Assembly (NCBI RefSeq): GCF_007830735.1
Contig: NZ_VLLN01000019.1
Span: 1-64,000, forward strand
DNA from: Geobacter argillaceus
Lineage (GTDB): Bacteria; Desulfobacterota; Desulfuromonadia; Geobacterales; DSM-12255
DNA length: 64,000 bases
Direction of reading: 5' to 3'
The first letter of the stretch is position 1, and every line of letters begins with the position of its first letter. Both the position numbers and the translations under genes were made by a program. The notes beneath the pieces are model-generated. The model searched no databases. It was not told the origin of the DNA and saw only the letters and a list, made by a program, of their open reading frames with translations. Of the stretch, positions 8,506 through 18,105 are shown piece after piece.

Positions 8506-9606
8506 TCAAAACATGAAGCGGCGCATCCGGATGCTCAGCAGGATGCCTATCCCGATCATGGAGGTGACCATGGAGGTGCCGCCATAGGAAAAAAATGGCA
8601 GTGGTACCCCCACTACCGGGAAGAGACCGATGACCATGCCGATATTGATGACGATGTGCCAGCAGAGCATGGCTGTGACCCCGACGGCCAGAAGGCTCCC
8701 GAAACGGTCATTGCAGCGGTCGGCAATGGCCAGTCCCCAGAGGATCAGCAGAAAATAGAGGACGAGAAGCACCAGACAGCCGATGAATCCCCACTCCTCG
8801 GAAAAGACCGAGAAGGCGAAATCGGTATGCTGTTCGGGAAGAAAACGGAGCTGCGATTGGGTACCGTGCAGAAAGCCCTTACCCGCAAGGCCACCGGAAC
8901 CGACGGCAATCTTGCTCTGGATCAGGTGATAGCCGCTTCTCAGGGGATCCCGCTCCGGGTTGAGGAAATTGAGAATCCGGTTTTTCTGGTATTCCCTCAG
9001 ATAGAACTGCCACCCCAGATAGCCAACCGGGACCGTGGCCAACAGGAGATAGGCAACGGTTGACCAGCGGACCCCTACCGCCAGCATGATGGTACCCGCC
9101 ACCAGCAGCACAATGATGGCAGTCCCCAGGTCAGGCTGTTTCATGATGAGCAGGGCGGGAAGGCCGAGTATCAGAAGAGGTACGGCCAGTTCCGACAGAC
9201 TCAGACCGTCCGGATATGGCCGGCGCGCGAAATACCGGGCAAAGGTCACGATAATGACAATCTTCATCGGTTCAGACGGCTGGAGGGTGAAGAGTCCCAG
9301 GTTGAGCCAGCGTGTGGCGCCCATGGAGGTCCTGCCGACCGCCAGGACAAGTACGAGCAGCACCAACACGCCGCCGTACAGCCAGTACGACAGATCTTCC
9401 AGCAGGTGGTAATCGATGCTGCAGGAAAGAACTGCCAGTATCATGCCGGCAGCGACCCAGTAAATCTGTTTCACGGCGTACGGCGTACCAACAACCTTGT
9501 ACGAAGCCGAAGCGCTGTAGATGTTCATCGCGCCAACTGCCGCAATGAGCAGAATCATGATGAGGAGCTTCCAGTCAAAGTTGGTCACCAGCCTGCGATC
9601 GATCAC
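8506..9606 (-). CDS. rodA: Rod-shape peptidoglycan glycosyltransferase RodA
   Basis: RodA is the SEDS-family glycosyltransferase that polymerises lipid II during cell elongation, working with PBP2. The 366-residue protein has about ten membrane segments and the SEDS signatures PEQHTDFAFSVFSEEWGF and PVVGVPLPFFSYGG. It starts two bases after the stop of mrdA, so the two partner enzymes are cotranscribed. The tail is intact. Confidence 0.95.
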   Translation of the reverse strand: MIDRRLVTNFDWKLLIMILLIAAVGAMNIYSASASYKVVGTPYAVKQIYWVAAGMILAVLSCSIDYHLLEDLSYWLYGGVLVLLVLVLAVGRTSMGATRWLNLGLFTLQPSEPMKIVIIVTFARYFARRPYPDGLSLSELAVPLLILGLPALLIMKQPDLGTAIIVLLVAGTIMLAVGVRWSTVAYLLLATVPVGYLGWQFYLREYQKNRILNFLNPERDPLRSGYHLIQSKIAVGSGGLAGKGFLHGTQSQLRFLPEQHTDFAFSVFSEEWGFIGCLVLLVLYFLLILWGLAIADRCNDRFGSLLAVGVTAMLCWHIVINIGMVIGLFPVVGVPLPFFSYGGTSMVTSMIGIGILLSIRMRRFMF

Positions 9607-9608
9607 GG

Positions 9609-11501
9609 TTACTCCCCCTGGCTCTTTTCAGCGGGCTGACCGCCATCGGCATCGTCAACTTCGATACCAGCGCCCCGAACCGGCTTCTTGATGCCGCCCT
9701 TGGACTCGAAGTAGTGACGCAGGATGCTCCCTGCCACCGGTGCCGCAGCTCCGCCGCCGTGCTCGCCATGCTCGATCACCACGGCCACGGCCACTTCCGG
9801 CTTGTCATAGGGGGCAAATGCGACAAAAAGGGCGTGGTCCCGGTACTGATAGGGGATATCACCCTTGCCGTCCCGCATCTTGACCACTTGGGAGGTACCG
9901 GTCTTGCCGGCAACCTTCACCTCATAGAGCCGTGCCCCTGCACCGGTCCCCCGTGGCTCGTTGACCACGGCCAGGAGCCCTTCCTTGACCAGACGAAACT
10001 GCTCGGCAGTGAACCGCGTCCTGCGCAGCACTTCGGGGGCAAATTCCTTGATGGTCTTGCCGTCCCGATCAACAACCTTCTTCACCAGGTGGGGGCGGTA
10101 AACGGTTCCCTCATTGGCCACGGTGGCGATCATGGATGCCAATTGAATGGGAGTGGTCAGCACATACCCCTGTCCGATGGATACCGGCAGGGTCTCCCCC
10201 TTGTACCATTTCTTGCCGAATCGCTTTTGCTTCCAGGCTGCCGTGGGTATAAGGCCGCTCTTCTCGTTTTCCAGACCGACTCCCAGCGTTTCACCCAGAC
10301 CGAATTGCCGGGCATAGGCCGCGATTTTGTCCACACCGAGCCGCTCCCCGAGCTGATAGAAGTAGACGTCGCATGACTCCTTCAGCGCCCGCTTGAGATC
10401 CACCTTGCCATGCCCCTTTTTTTCCCAGCAACGGAAGGTATTTTTCCCCAGGGTGTACTCACCCGAACAGTTCACCGTGGTATGCTCGTCGATTAAACCT
10501 TCGGCCAGGCCGGCCAGAGCGGTTACGATCTTGAAGGTTGATCCGGGGGGGTACTGGCCCTTCAGCGCCTTATTCTCCAGCGGATGCCGCTTGTCCTCCA
10601 GATATCCTTTCCAGGTATCCACCGGCATCCGGCCGGTAAACAGGGCCGGGTCAAAGGTGGGATTGCTGGCAAAGGCGAGAATCTCGCCATTGTTAACGTC
10701 CATCACCACGGCCGCTGCCGCCCTGTCACCAAGGGCCTTTTCGGTCGTTTTCTGCAACCCCTCGTCAATGGTCAGCATGATACTGTGACCAACCGTCGGC
10801 GCCGTCTCGCTGATGGTGCGCAGGAAGCGGCCACGGGCGTCGACCTCGATCTGCCGGCCACCATCGTCGCCGTGCAGATAGGACTCCCAGCTCCGCTCAA
10901 TGCCGCCCTTGCCGACATAGTCACCGGGATTGTACTCGCCGAATTCCGTACTTCCCAGCTCGGCCTCGGTGATTTCGCCCAGATAGCCGAACAGGTGGGC
11001 CGCCAGGGTGCCGTTCGGGTATTGGCGGATCGGCTTCATCTCGATATCGACCCCGGGGAGCCAGAGGCTGTTCTCCTCGAAAAATTCCAGTTGGTCCCGG
11101 GTGAGGCCAGCAGCGACGATGATCGGGAAATACTTGGCTCGCCCCTTTCCCTTTTCCCACTTTTCCTGCAGTTCGCGCCGGTCGAGCCCCAGAATCGTGG
11201 CCAGCTTCTCCAGCAGGGCATCCTTGGCCCGCACGTCCTGGGGAATAAGAGCCAGGCTGAACGATGGGGAATTGTCCACCAGCACCTTGCCGTTGCGATC
11301 CAGCAGTACCCCCCGTGATGAAGCCACCGGCACGAAACGGAGCCGGTTGTTCTCCGACATGGTTTTGAGCTTCTCCGACTGGATGACCTGCAGGTACCAG
11401 AGGCGGCTTAAGAGGAACAGGAACAGAAACGCCACGCCGATGGAGATGAAGAAAATCCGCTGGCGAGGGGCGGCTACCCGTATGTAGCTCTGCTCCGGCA
11501 T
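9609..11501 (-). CDS. mrdA: Penicillin-binding protein 2 (elongation transpeptidase)
   Basis: PBP2 cross-links peptidoglycan in the elongasome. With the ATG at 11501 it has 630 residues: a single N-terminal membrane anchor (about 17-37), a dimerisation or pedestal region, and a transpeptidase domain with S321-x-x-K324 in PPGSTFK, the SxD variant SCD at 376-378, and KTGTS at 533-537. An AGGAGG ribosome site lies 7 bases before this ATG, which I prefer over the GTG one codon earlier. The ATG shares one base with the mreD stop (TGATG), implying coupled translation. Confidence 0.95.
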   Translation of the reverse strand: MPEQSYIRVAAPRQRIFFISIGVAFLFLFLLSRLWYLQVIQSEKLKTMSENNRLRFVPVASSRGVLLDRNGKVLVDNSPSFSLALIPQDVRAKDALLEKLATILGLDRRELQEKWEKGKGRAKYFPIIVAAGLTRDQLEFFEENSLWLPGVDIEMKPIRQYPNGTLAAHLFGYLGEITEAELGSTEFGEYNPGDYVGKGGIERSWESYLHGDDGGRQIEVDARGRFLRTISETAPTVGHSIMLTIDEGLQKTTEKALGDRAAAAVVMDVNNGEILAFASNPTFDPALFTGRMPVDTWKGYLEDKRHPLENKALKGQYPPGSTFKIVTALAGLAEGLIDEHTTVNCSGEYTLGKNTFRCWEKKGHGKVDLKRALKESCDVYFYQLGERLGVDKIAAYARQFGLGETLGVGLENEKSGLIPTAAWKQKRFGKKWYKGETLPVSIGQGYVLTTPIQLASMIATVANEGTVYRPHLVKKVVDRDGKTIKEFAPEVLRRTRFTAEQFRLVKEGLLAVVNEPRGTGAGARLYEVKVAGKTGTSQVVKMRDGKGDIPYQYRDHALFVAFAPYDKPEVAVAVVIEHGEHGGGAAAPVAGSILRHYFESKGGIKKPVRGAGIEVDDADGGQPAEKSQGE

Positions 11502-11989
11502 CACTCCACCTCCTGCAGACGAAACGACGTGGCCGCGGTTACGAGCGAAGCAACAAGGGCGCTCACCAACGCCTGGGGAACAAGGGCGGCCAGCAGCGTC
11601 GGGAAAATACCATCCGCCGCAGAGAAGAGCAGCAGAAGCAACAGGCTGAGCACCCCATACACCAGGGTCGAGAGGAATGCAACCACTACCATAAGCGTGC
11701 TGCTGTCCGTGTAGAGCTGATCGCGCAGGAGCCGGAGCACAAGGTAGATGACCAGAAACGAGAAGCCGCTCAATCCCAGGTAGATACCGCTGAAGGTATC
11801 ATGCAGGAGCCCCTGGCAGAACGCTAGCAGCGTGCCGATCATGCCGACCTCCTCCTTGACGCCGAGGTAGACCACCAGCAACAGCAGGAGGTTGGGCACG
11901 AACGGTTCGCGCAGGAAGTACGGCAGGACGGTCACCTGAAGGATAAGGAGCAGGAACATCAGCAGGGTTATGAAAAGTGTCCTGAGCAT
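11501..11989 (-). CDS. mreD: Rod shape-determining membrane protein MreD
   Basis: The 162-residue protein is almost wholly hydrophobic with five or six membrane helices, the expected size and character for MreD, an elongasome scaffold. Assignment rests on size, topology and its position directly ahead of mrdA-rodA, since MreD sequences diverge strongly. In most relatives mreB and mreC precede it; here the gene upstream is gph and mreBC are not in the window. Confidence 0.85.
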   Translation of the reverse strand: MLRTLFITLLMFLLLILQVTVLPYFLREPFVPNLLLLLVVYLGVKEEVGMIGTLLAFCQGLLHDTFSGIYLGLSGFSFLVIYLVLRLLRDQLYTDSSTLMVVVAFLSTLVYGVLSLLLLLLFSAADGIFPTLLAALVPQALVSALVASLVTAATSFRLQEVE

Positions 11990-11998
11990 GGCTTTCGG

Positions 11999-12670
11999 TC
12001 AGTCCCTCACGGGCAGCTCGGCAGCGAACAGCGGCAGGGCCAGCAGTTCGGCAAACTCCCGGATGCGGATGGCCGCCCCATCCAGTTCCGTTGGTTCCCC
12101 ATAGCCATAGTTGCAGCCGATGGTCAGCACCCCGGCCGCCACCCCGGCTGCCACGTCGTTGATGCTGTCTCCCACCATGATCGTTTCATCCGCACTGTAG
12201 CCACAGACGCGCATGACATGCCTGAGCGGTTCCGGAGAGGGCTTGCGGGCCGGCAGGGAATCGGCACCGTAGATCCCCTTGAAAATGCCGTCGAGGTGAA
12301 GCTGCTCCAGCACCTTGCGGCAGAGGAGTTGGTTCTTGTTGGAGACGACGACGCTGGTGAAGCCGCGGGATGAAAGGAGTTCGAGAGTCTCCCGGACCCC
12401 GGGATACGGAACGGTCCGGTCGGCGACATGCTCCTCATTGTACGCAAGGAAGAGCGAGAGCCCCTGCTCGACCTCGGCCTGCCCGGCTTTGGGAAGAGCC
12501 CGCTCCACCAGGTTCCTGGCCCCCTGCCCTACCATGCCGCGCACAGCGTTGCGATCGATGGGGTCGAGACCGAAGGCGGACCGCATGTTGTTCACCGCCT
12601 GGGTAAGGTCGTCCAGGGAGTCGATCAGGGTCCCGTCCAGGTCGAATATGATGAGCTTGATGGTTGACAT
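11999..12670 (-). CDS. gph: Phosphoglycolate phosphatase-like HAD hydrolase
   Basis: The 223-residue HAD protein has nucleophile D10 and acid D12 in IIFDLDGTLIDS, motif II VVSNK and motif IV GDSINDVAAG, with a helical type C1 cap, all typical of Gph, which removes phosphate from 2-phosphoglycolate. Paralogues act on other phosphosugars, so the substrate is probable rather than certain. It ends 9 bases before mreD and probably heads that transcript. Two adjacent ATG codons (12673 and 12670) are possible starts; there is no clear Shine-Dalgarno. A perfect palindrome lies 18 bases upstream. Confidence 0.85.
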   Translation of the reverse strand: MSTIKLIIFDLDGTLIDSLDDLTQAVNNMRSAFGLDPIDRNAVRGMVGQGARNLVERALPKAGQAEVEQGLSLFLAYNEEHVADRTVPYPGVRETLELLSSRGFTSVVVSNKNQLLCRKVLEQLHLDGIFKGIYGADSLPARKPSPEPLRHVMRVCGYSADETIMVGDSINDVAAGVAAGVLTIGCNYGYGEPTELDGAAIRIREFAELLALPLFAAELPVRD

Positions 12671-12687
12671 CATTAACCAAAAACTCA

Positions 12688-12709
12688 GGGGCAATTCATG
12701 AATTGCCCC
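12688..12709. repeat. Perfect 22-bp palindrome upstream of gph
   Basis: The arms are GGGGCAATTCA and TGAATTGCCCC with no spacer. The GGGGCAA...TTGCCCC ends match the style of the dispersed palindromes between guaA and guaB (14557-14611), so I read it as a small member of the same repeat family rather than a dedicated operator. In RNA it would fold just ahead of the gph start. Confidence 0.65.
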
Positions 12710-12742
12710 TGCCCTTAATCCCGTTTTGTTTTGCTATTCCCC

Positions 12743-12962
12743 AGCGTTGTCCGTTAGGTTCTTGCCTACGTCCCTTCGGGACAGAATGCCGGTAGCCGGG
12801 GAATTTATTCCCCGGTCATCTTGGCAAAATGCCATTCCCGTCACGTACGTGACGCGAAGATATATCGGCAACAATCCGGGGGATGAATCCCCCGGCTACA
12901 GGCGAGCGCCCCTAACGGGGCTTTACAGCTGTGCTGTTCGGCAATTCCTAACCGGACACTGC
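12743..12962. repeat. MITE/REP-like element with inverted ends and internal hairpins
   Basis: The ends are inverted copies: GCGTTGTCCGTTAGG at 12744-12758 and CCTAACCGGACACTGC at 12947-12962. Inside are a palindrome CCGGGGAAT-TT-ATTCCCCGG (12796-12815), a perfect GTCACGTACGTGAC (12840-12853), CCGGGGGAT-GA-ATCCCCCGG (12876-12895) and a GCCCC/GGGGC hairpin (12908-12921). This fits a compound REP element of the type moved by REP-associated tyrosine transposases. It abuts the guaA stop at 12966. No transposase is encoded in it. Confidence 0.7.
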
Positions 12963-12965
12963 TGA

Positions 12966-14528
12966 CTATTCCCACTCGATGGTGGCCGGTGGCTTGGAGC
13001 TGATATCGTACACCACCCGGTTCACCCCCTTCACCTCGTTGATGATCCGGCTGCTGATGCGGGCCATATCCTCATAGGGTAGCGGATACCAGCCGGCGGT
13101 CATGAAATCCCTGGTCTCCACCGCCCGCAGGGCAACGACATATTCGTATGTCCGGCCATCGCCCATGACACCAACACTCTTCACCGGCAGGAACACGGCA
13201 AAGGCCTGGCTGATCTTATCGTAGTGGCCGGCGGCGTACAGCTCCTCGATGTAGATGGCGTCCGCCTGGCGCAGGATATCGGCAAACTCCCTGGTGACCG
13301 CGCCGAGGATCCGCACCCCCAGACCGGGACCGGGAAAGGGATGACGCCAGACCATCTGGTGCGGCAGTCCCAGCTCTTCGCCGATGGCCCTCACCTCGTC
13401 CTTGAACAGCTCCCTGAGCGGCTCCAGGAGCTGCAGCTTCATATGTTCCGGAAGTCCGCCGACATTATGGTGGCTCTTGATGTTGTGTGCCTTGCCGGTC
13501 TTGGCCCCGGCCGACTCGATCACGTCGGGATAGATGGTCCCCTGGGCCAGCCACTTGGCATCGGTCAGTTTCAGCGACTCTTCCTCGAAGATCTCGACGA
13601 ACAGGGTGCCGATGATCTTCCGCTTCCGCTCCGGGTCGCTGACCCCGGCCAGGGCGGAGAGAAAACGCTCCTCGGCATCGACCCGGATCACCTTGACCCC
13701 CAGGTTTTCGGCAAAGGTGGCCATCACCTGGTCACCCTCACCGAGCCGCAAAAGGCCGTTGTCCACGAAGACGCAGGTGAGCTGGTCACCGATGGCCCGA
13801 TGGATCAGGGCTGCTGCAACTGAAGAATCGACACCGCCGGAAAGGCCGAGGATCACCCGCTCGCTCCCGACCTGCCTGCGGATGCGCGCCACGGCATCCT
13901 CTATGATGTGGCCCGGCGTCCATTGGCCGGTGCAGCCGCAGATCTTGCGGACAAAGGTGTCGATAAGCAGCTCGCCACGCGGTGTGTGGTTGACCTCCGG
14001 GTGGAACTGCACCCCGTAGAGGCGGCGGCCGGCATCCTGAATGGCACAGACCGGGGCGTTGGCCGTCTCGGCCACCACCTCGAACCCGGCCGGCACCCTG
14101 GAGACATGGTCGCCATGGCTCATCCAGACCGGGCTCTTTCCTTCGATAAAGAACCCATCAAACAGCGGGCCCGGCTTGCCGGCGGCATGCAGGTCGGCGT
14201 GGCCGAACTCCCTTTTGCCGGCCGGCACCACTTCGCCGCCGAAGTGACGGCTCATCAGCTGCATGCCGTAGCAGATTCCCAGGATCGGCACCCCCAGGTC
14301 GAAGAGCTCTTCGGTCACCGCCGGGGCCTGTGGCTCGTAGACCGATTTGGGTCCGCCGGAAAGGATGATGCCGGTCGGGGCAAAGGCGCGGATCGCTGCC
14401 AGATCGAGGTCGAACGGATGCAGTTCGCAGTAGACATGCGCCTCGCGCACCCGCCGGGCAATGAGCTGGGTATACTGGGAGCCGAAGTCGAGAATCAGGA
14501 TCTTTTCACTGTGGATGTCGCTGGACAT
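12966..14528 (-). CDS. guaA: GMP synthase (glutamine-hydrolysing)
   Basis: GuaA converts XMP to GMP using ATP and glutamine, the last step of guanine nucleotide synthesis. The 520-residue protein has a class I amidotransferase domain with the triad C86 in GICYGMQ, H176 and E178 in FHPEV, then the ATP-pyrophosphatase P-loop LSGGVDSS near 229-236, and the C-terminal dimerisation domain ending in IEWE. An AAAGGAA ribosome site precedes the ATG. It follows guaB on the same strand, so the pathway genes are adjacent. Confidence 0.97.
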   Translation of the reverse strand: MSSDIHSEKILILDFGSQYTQLIARRVREAHVYCELHPFDLDLAAIRAFAPTGIILSGGPKSVYEPQAPAVTEELFDLGVPILGICYGMQLMSRHFGGEVVPAGKREFGHADLHAAGKPGPLFDGFFIEGKSPVWMSHGDHVSRVPAGFEVVAETANAPVCAIQDAGRRLYGVQFHPEVNHTPRGELLIDTFVRKICGCTGQWTPGHIIEDAVARIRRQVGSERVILGLSGGVDSSVAAALIHRAIGDQLTCVFVDNGLLRLGEGDQVMATFAENLGVKVIRVDAEERFLSALAGVSDPERKRKIIGTLFVEIFEEESLKLTDAKWLAQGTIYPDVIESAGAKTGKAHNIKSHHNVGGLPEHMKLQLLEPLRELFKDEVRAIGEELGLPHQMVWRHPFPGPGLGVRILGAVTREFADILRQADAIYIEELYAAGHYDKISQAFAVFLPVKSVGVMGDGRTYEYVVALRAVETRDFMTAGWYPLPYEDMARISSRIINEVKGVNRVVYDISSKPPATIEWE

Positions 14529-14556
14529 GCATTTCCTTTTTAAACGTAGGGCAGAT

Positions 14557-14611
14557 GTAGGGGCAAACCTTGTGTTTGCCCCAGCCGGGCGATCACAAGG
14601 ATCGCCCCTAC
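14557..14611. repeat. Double-hairpin REP-like repeat between guaB and guaA
   Basis: Two hairpins stand side by side: GGGGCAAAC with GTTTGCCCC (14560-14582) and GGGCGATC with GATCGCCC (14587-14607). The whole unit is bounded by GTAGGGGC (14557-14564) and its inverse GCCCCTAC (14604-14611). This is a common dispersed intergenic repeat pattern. It lies in the guaB-guaA spacer and could modulate mRNA stability or read-through between the two genes. Confidence 0.75.
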
Positions 14612-14620
14612 AGACACCTG

Positions 14621-16114
<1,494 letters not shown>

Positions 16115-16191
16115 TTAGGGAGAGATAGTTTGTGGGAGAGGCTTCGGCGCACCGGTCAACAGCCTGCCGAGCGCCGGATGGTTAACCGGGA

Positions 16192-16220
16192 AAATTAGTA
16201 CAGGGAGTGGTGCAAGTCAA
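16192..16220 (-). promoter_or_regulatory. Predicted sigma-70 promoter of guaB
   Basis: On the minus strand TTGACT (16220-16215) is followed after 17 bases by TAATTT (16197-16192). The expected start is near 16185, giving a leader of about 90 bases. The leader shows no purine-riboswitch core that I could recognise. Confidence 0.6.
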
Positions 16221-16389
16221 GTGAAAAGGGGATATAAATATCAGGAATTTTCCCACATTAGGAGACTCTCCGTATACTGCGGGACAGAACAAAGGTTCAC
16301 AATTCCATAATCACTCCCATGGTCGAATTCGTTACTTTTGCTTCAAGAAACATGAATGATTGACGAAATAGCTTGCAGAGGTGCACACC

Positions 16390-17346
16390 ATGCCAGACCC
16401 ATCGCAACAGACAGTGTTTCCGTTTCCCATCCTCGTTGTGGACGACAATCTCCTCTTGAGGACCATGCTCGAATCGAACCTGAAATCTGCCGGTTACCAG
16501 GTGGTTACCGCTGAAAACGGCAGACAGGCCCTGGAGATCTTCCGCTCCGGCTACTACCCGATCGTCATGACTGACTGGGTCATGCCCGAAATGGATGGCC
16601 TGGAGCTCTGCCGGGCCATCCGCAGCGACGACTCTGGCCGCTACACGTACCTTGTCCTCCTCACCTCCCAGAACTCCAAGAACGACATCATAACCGGCCT
16701 TGAGGCCGGTGCCGACGAATACCTGATCAAGCCGGCCCACCAGGCGGAACTGGTTACCCGGCTGAAAACCGCCAGACGTATCCTGGATCTGGAAGGGTCG
16801 CTGAAACAGGCCCTGGATGAGGTCAAGAGCCTTTCCCTGGTCGACCCGTTGACCGGGATCTTCAACCGGCGGTATATGGATGAACGGCTGCCAATCGAGA
16901 TCATGCGGGCCTACCGTTACGAGCGCTCCCTGTCACTGATCCTGGTCAGCATCAACCAGTTCCGGGAAATCACCGGCACCCACGGCTATTTCGTGGGCGA
17001 CTTGGTGCTCAAGGCTTGCGCCGACTGCATTGCCGAGTCGATACGCCAGGAGATCGACTGGCTGGCACGCTATGGGGAAAAGGAATTCATGGTGATGCTG
17101 CCCGAGACCGACGCCGCCGGGGCCGTAATCCTTGCCAAACGGCTGCGGATCAGGATTGCCTCGACCCTTACCCGGCACAAAGGCGCCGAGATAAAGGTCA
17201 GCGCCAGCTTCGGCGTTGCCGGGTTCACCGCCAGCAAGGAGAAGACGGGGATGACAGCGCCGCTTCTGCTGGAGCAGGCGCACACCTGCCTCCACCAGGC
17301 GCTGACCGAGGGTGGAGAGGCGATCAAGGGTGTCCAGCTCGGCTGA
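16390..17346 (+). CDS. Response regulator with degenerate GGDEF output domain
   Basis: The 318-residue protein has a receiver domain with complete phosphorylation machinery (D18-D19, phosphoacceptor D62, T92, K114) and a GGDEF-fold domain (about 148-310, starting SLVDPLTGIFNRRYMDE). The signature that should read GGEEF is GEKEF (229-233), and the metal-binding aspartates of the usual LDIDHFK...ND segment are replaced (VSINQFREITG). It is therefore probably unable to make cyclic di-GMP and may bind nucleotide or a partner instead. I prefer ATG 16390 because AGAGGTG lies just upstream; a GTG three codons earlier is possible. A terminator follows. Confidence 0.88.
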   Translation: MPDPSQQTVFPFPILVVDDNLLLRTMLESNLKSAGYQVVTAENGRQALEIFRSGYYPIVMTDWVMPEMDGLELCRAIRSDDSGRYTYLVLLTSQNSKNDIITGLEAGADEYLIKPAHQAELVTRLKTARRILDLEGSLKQALDEVKSLSLVDPLTGIFNRRYMDERLPIEIMRAYRYERSLSLILVSINQFREITGTHGYFVGDLVLKACADCIAESIRQEIDWLARYGEKEFMVMLPETDAAGAVILAKRLRIRIASTLTRHKGAEIKVSASFGVAGFTASKEKTGMTAPLLLEQAHTCLHQALTEGGEAIKGVQLG

Positions 17347-17371
17347 GGGACCGTTGACAACCAGCTGCTAT

Positions 17372-17409
17372 AATAGCCCGCTCCAGCTTTGCCGGGGCGG
17401 GCTATTTTC
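17372..17409 (+). terminator. Terminator between the GGDEF and RRM genes
   Basis: A perfect 10-bp stem (AATAGCCCGC with GCGGGCTATT) closes on a loop of about 15 bases and is followed by TTTCG on the plus strand. It overlaps the end of the convergent RRM gene and, because of the A/T ends, probably works in both directions. Confidence 0.75.
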
Positions 17410-17728
17410 GTCCCTTGCCGGACCTTGGCTCATTGCCCGGCTTCCGAAAATTCTTGTTGTAGGGCTGGGGCGTCTTCGGCTTCGGTGGCCTCGCCTCCAC
17501 GACCGTCAACGTCCGGTCGATCAGCAGGGCATCGTCGCAACAATCGATTGCTTCCAAAGCCTCGGCCAAGGTTGCCATCTCCACGAATCCGCATCCCTTG
17601 GATTTCCCGCTCTGGGGATCGGTCAGGAGCTTGATCGACCGGACCGTGCCGGCCACGGAAAAAAGTTTCAGGATGTCCTCTTCAGTGGCCTGAAACGAGA
17701 TATTCGTCACATACAGCTGCTTTCCCAT
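17402..17728 (-). CDS. Small RRM-type RNA-binding protein
   Basis: The 108-residue protein is a single RNA-recognition motif with RNP2 LYVTNI (5-10) and RNP1 KGCGFVEM (44-51), followed by a short basic and proline-rich tail. In RNP1 the first aromatic position is cysteine, but the second (F48) remains. Such glycine- or basic-tailed RRM proteins occur in cyanobacteria and several Gram-negative groups and are often cold- or stress-induced; the targets here are unknown. The AGGAAGGTGAG ribosome site supports ATG 17728. It lies just after the repeat-protein gene on the same strand. Confidence 0.85.
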   Translation of the reverse strand: MGKQLYVTNISFQATEEDILKLFSVAGTVRSIKLLTDPQSGKSKGCGFVEMATLAEALEAIDCCDDALLIDRTLTVVEARPPKPKTPQPYNKNFRKPGNEPRSGKGRK

Positions 17729-17736
17729 CGCTAGTC

Positions 17737-18051
17737 TCACCTTCCTGTAAAAAAATTGCGGATATCCCGACCCATCTGTCTGAATGCCTCGCCGGTCTTC
17801 TTGCCGGTCTCCTTGAACCACTCCCCTGCGGAGTGCCCCTCCTTCTTGGCCACCTGGCCGGTCTCTTTCCCCATCTTCTTGAATCCCTGACCGACCTCCT
17901 TGCCCCCTTCCTTGAAGGCCTGGCCCGTTTCCTTGCCGATCTTTTTGAACCCCTGCCCCACCTCCCGGCCGGCTTCCTTGAAACCGCTGTCCGCCCGGCC
18001 GGAAGCGGCCAGGAGCAGGGAACATGCAACCACTATGATGATTCTGCGCAT
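17737..18051 (-). CDS. Secreted protein of 11-residue helical repeats
   Basis: The 104-residue protein starts with a signal peptide (MRRIIIVVACSLLLAASGRA, probable cleavage after A20). The mature part is seven near-perfect 11-residue units of the pattern x-x-G-K-E-x-G-Q-x-F-K, for example KIGKETGQAFK and KMGKETGQVAK, then a short tail. Eleven-residue periodicity makes a long, slightly unwound amphipathic helix, as in LEA proteins and synuclein-like lipid binders. I infer a periplasmic lipid- or stress-related role. There is no lipobox. It is not recognisably a named family. Confidence 0.75.
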   Translation of the reverse strand: MRRIIIVVACSLLLAASGRADSGFKEAGREVGQGFKKIGKETGQAFKEGGKEVGQGFKKMGKETGQVAKKEGHSAGEWFKETGKKTGEAFRQMGRDIRNFFTGR

Positions 18052-18105
18052 GACTGGTACCCTCTGGCTAGAGTCTATCGCGGAAGCAGGAGCAGGTCAA
18101 AACTT

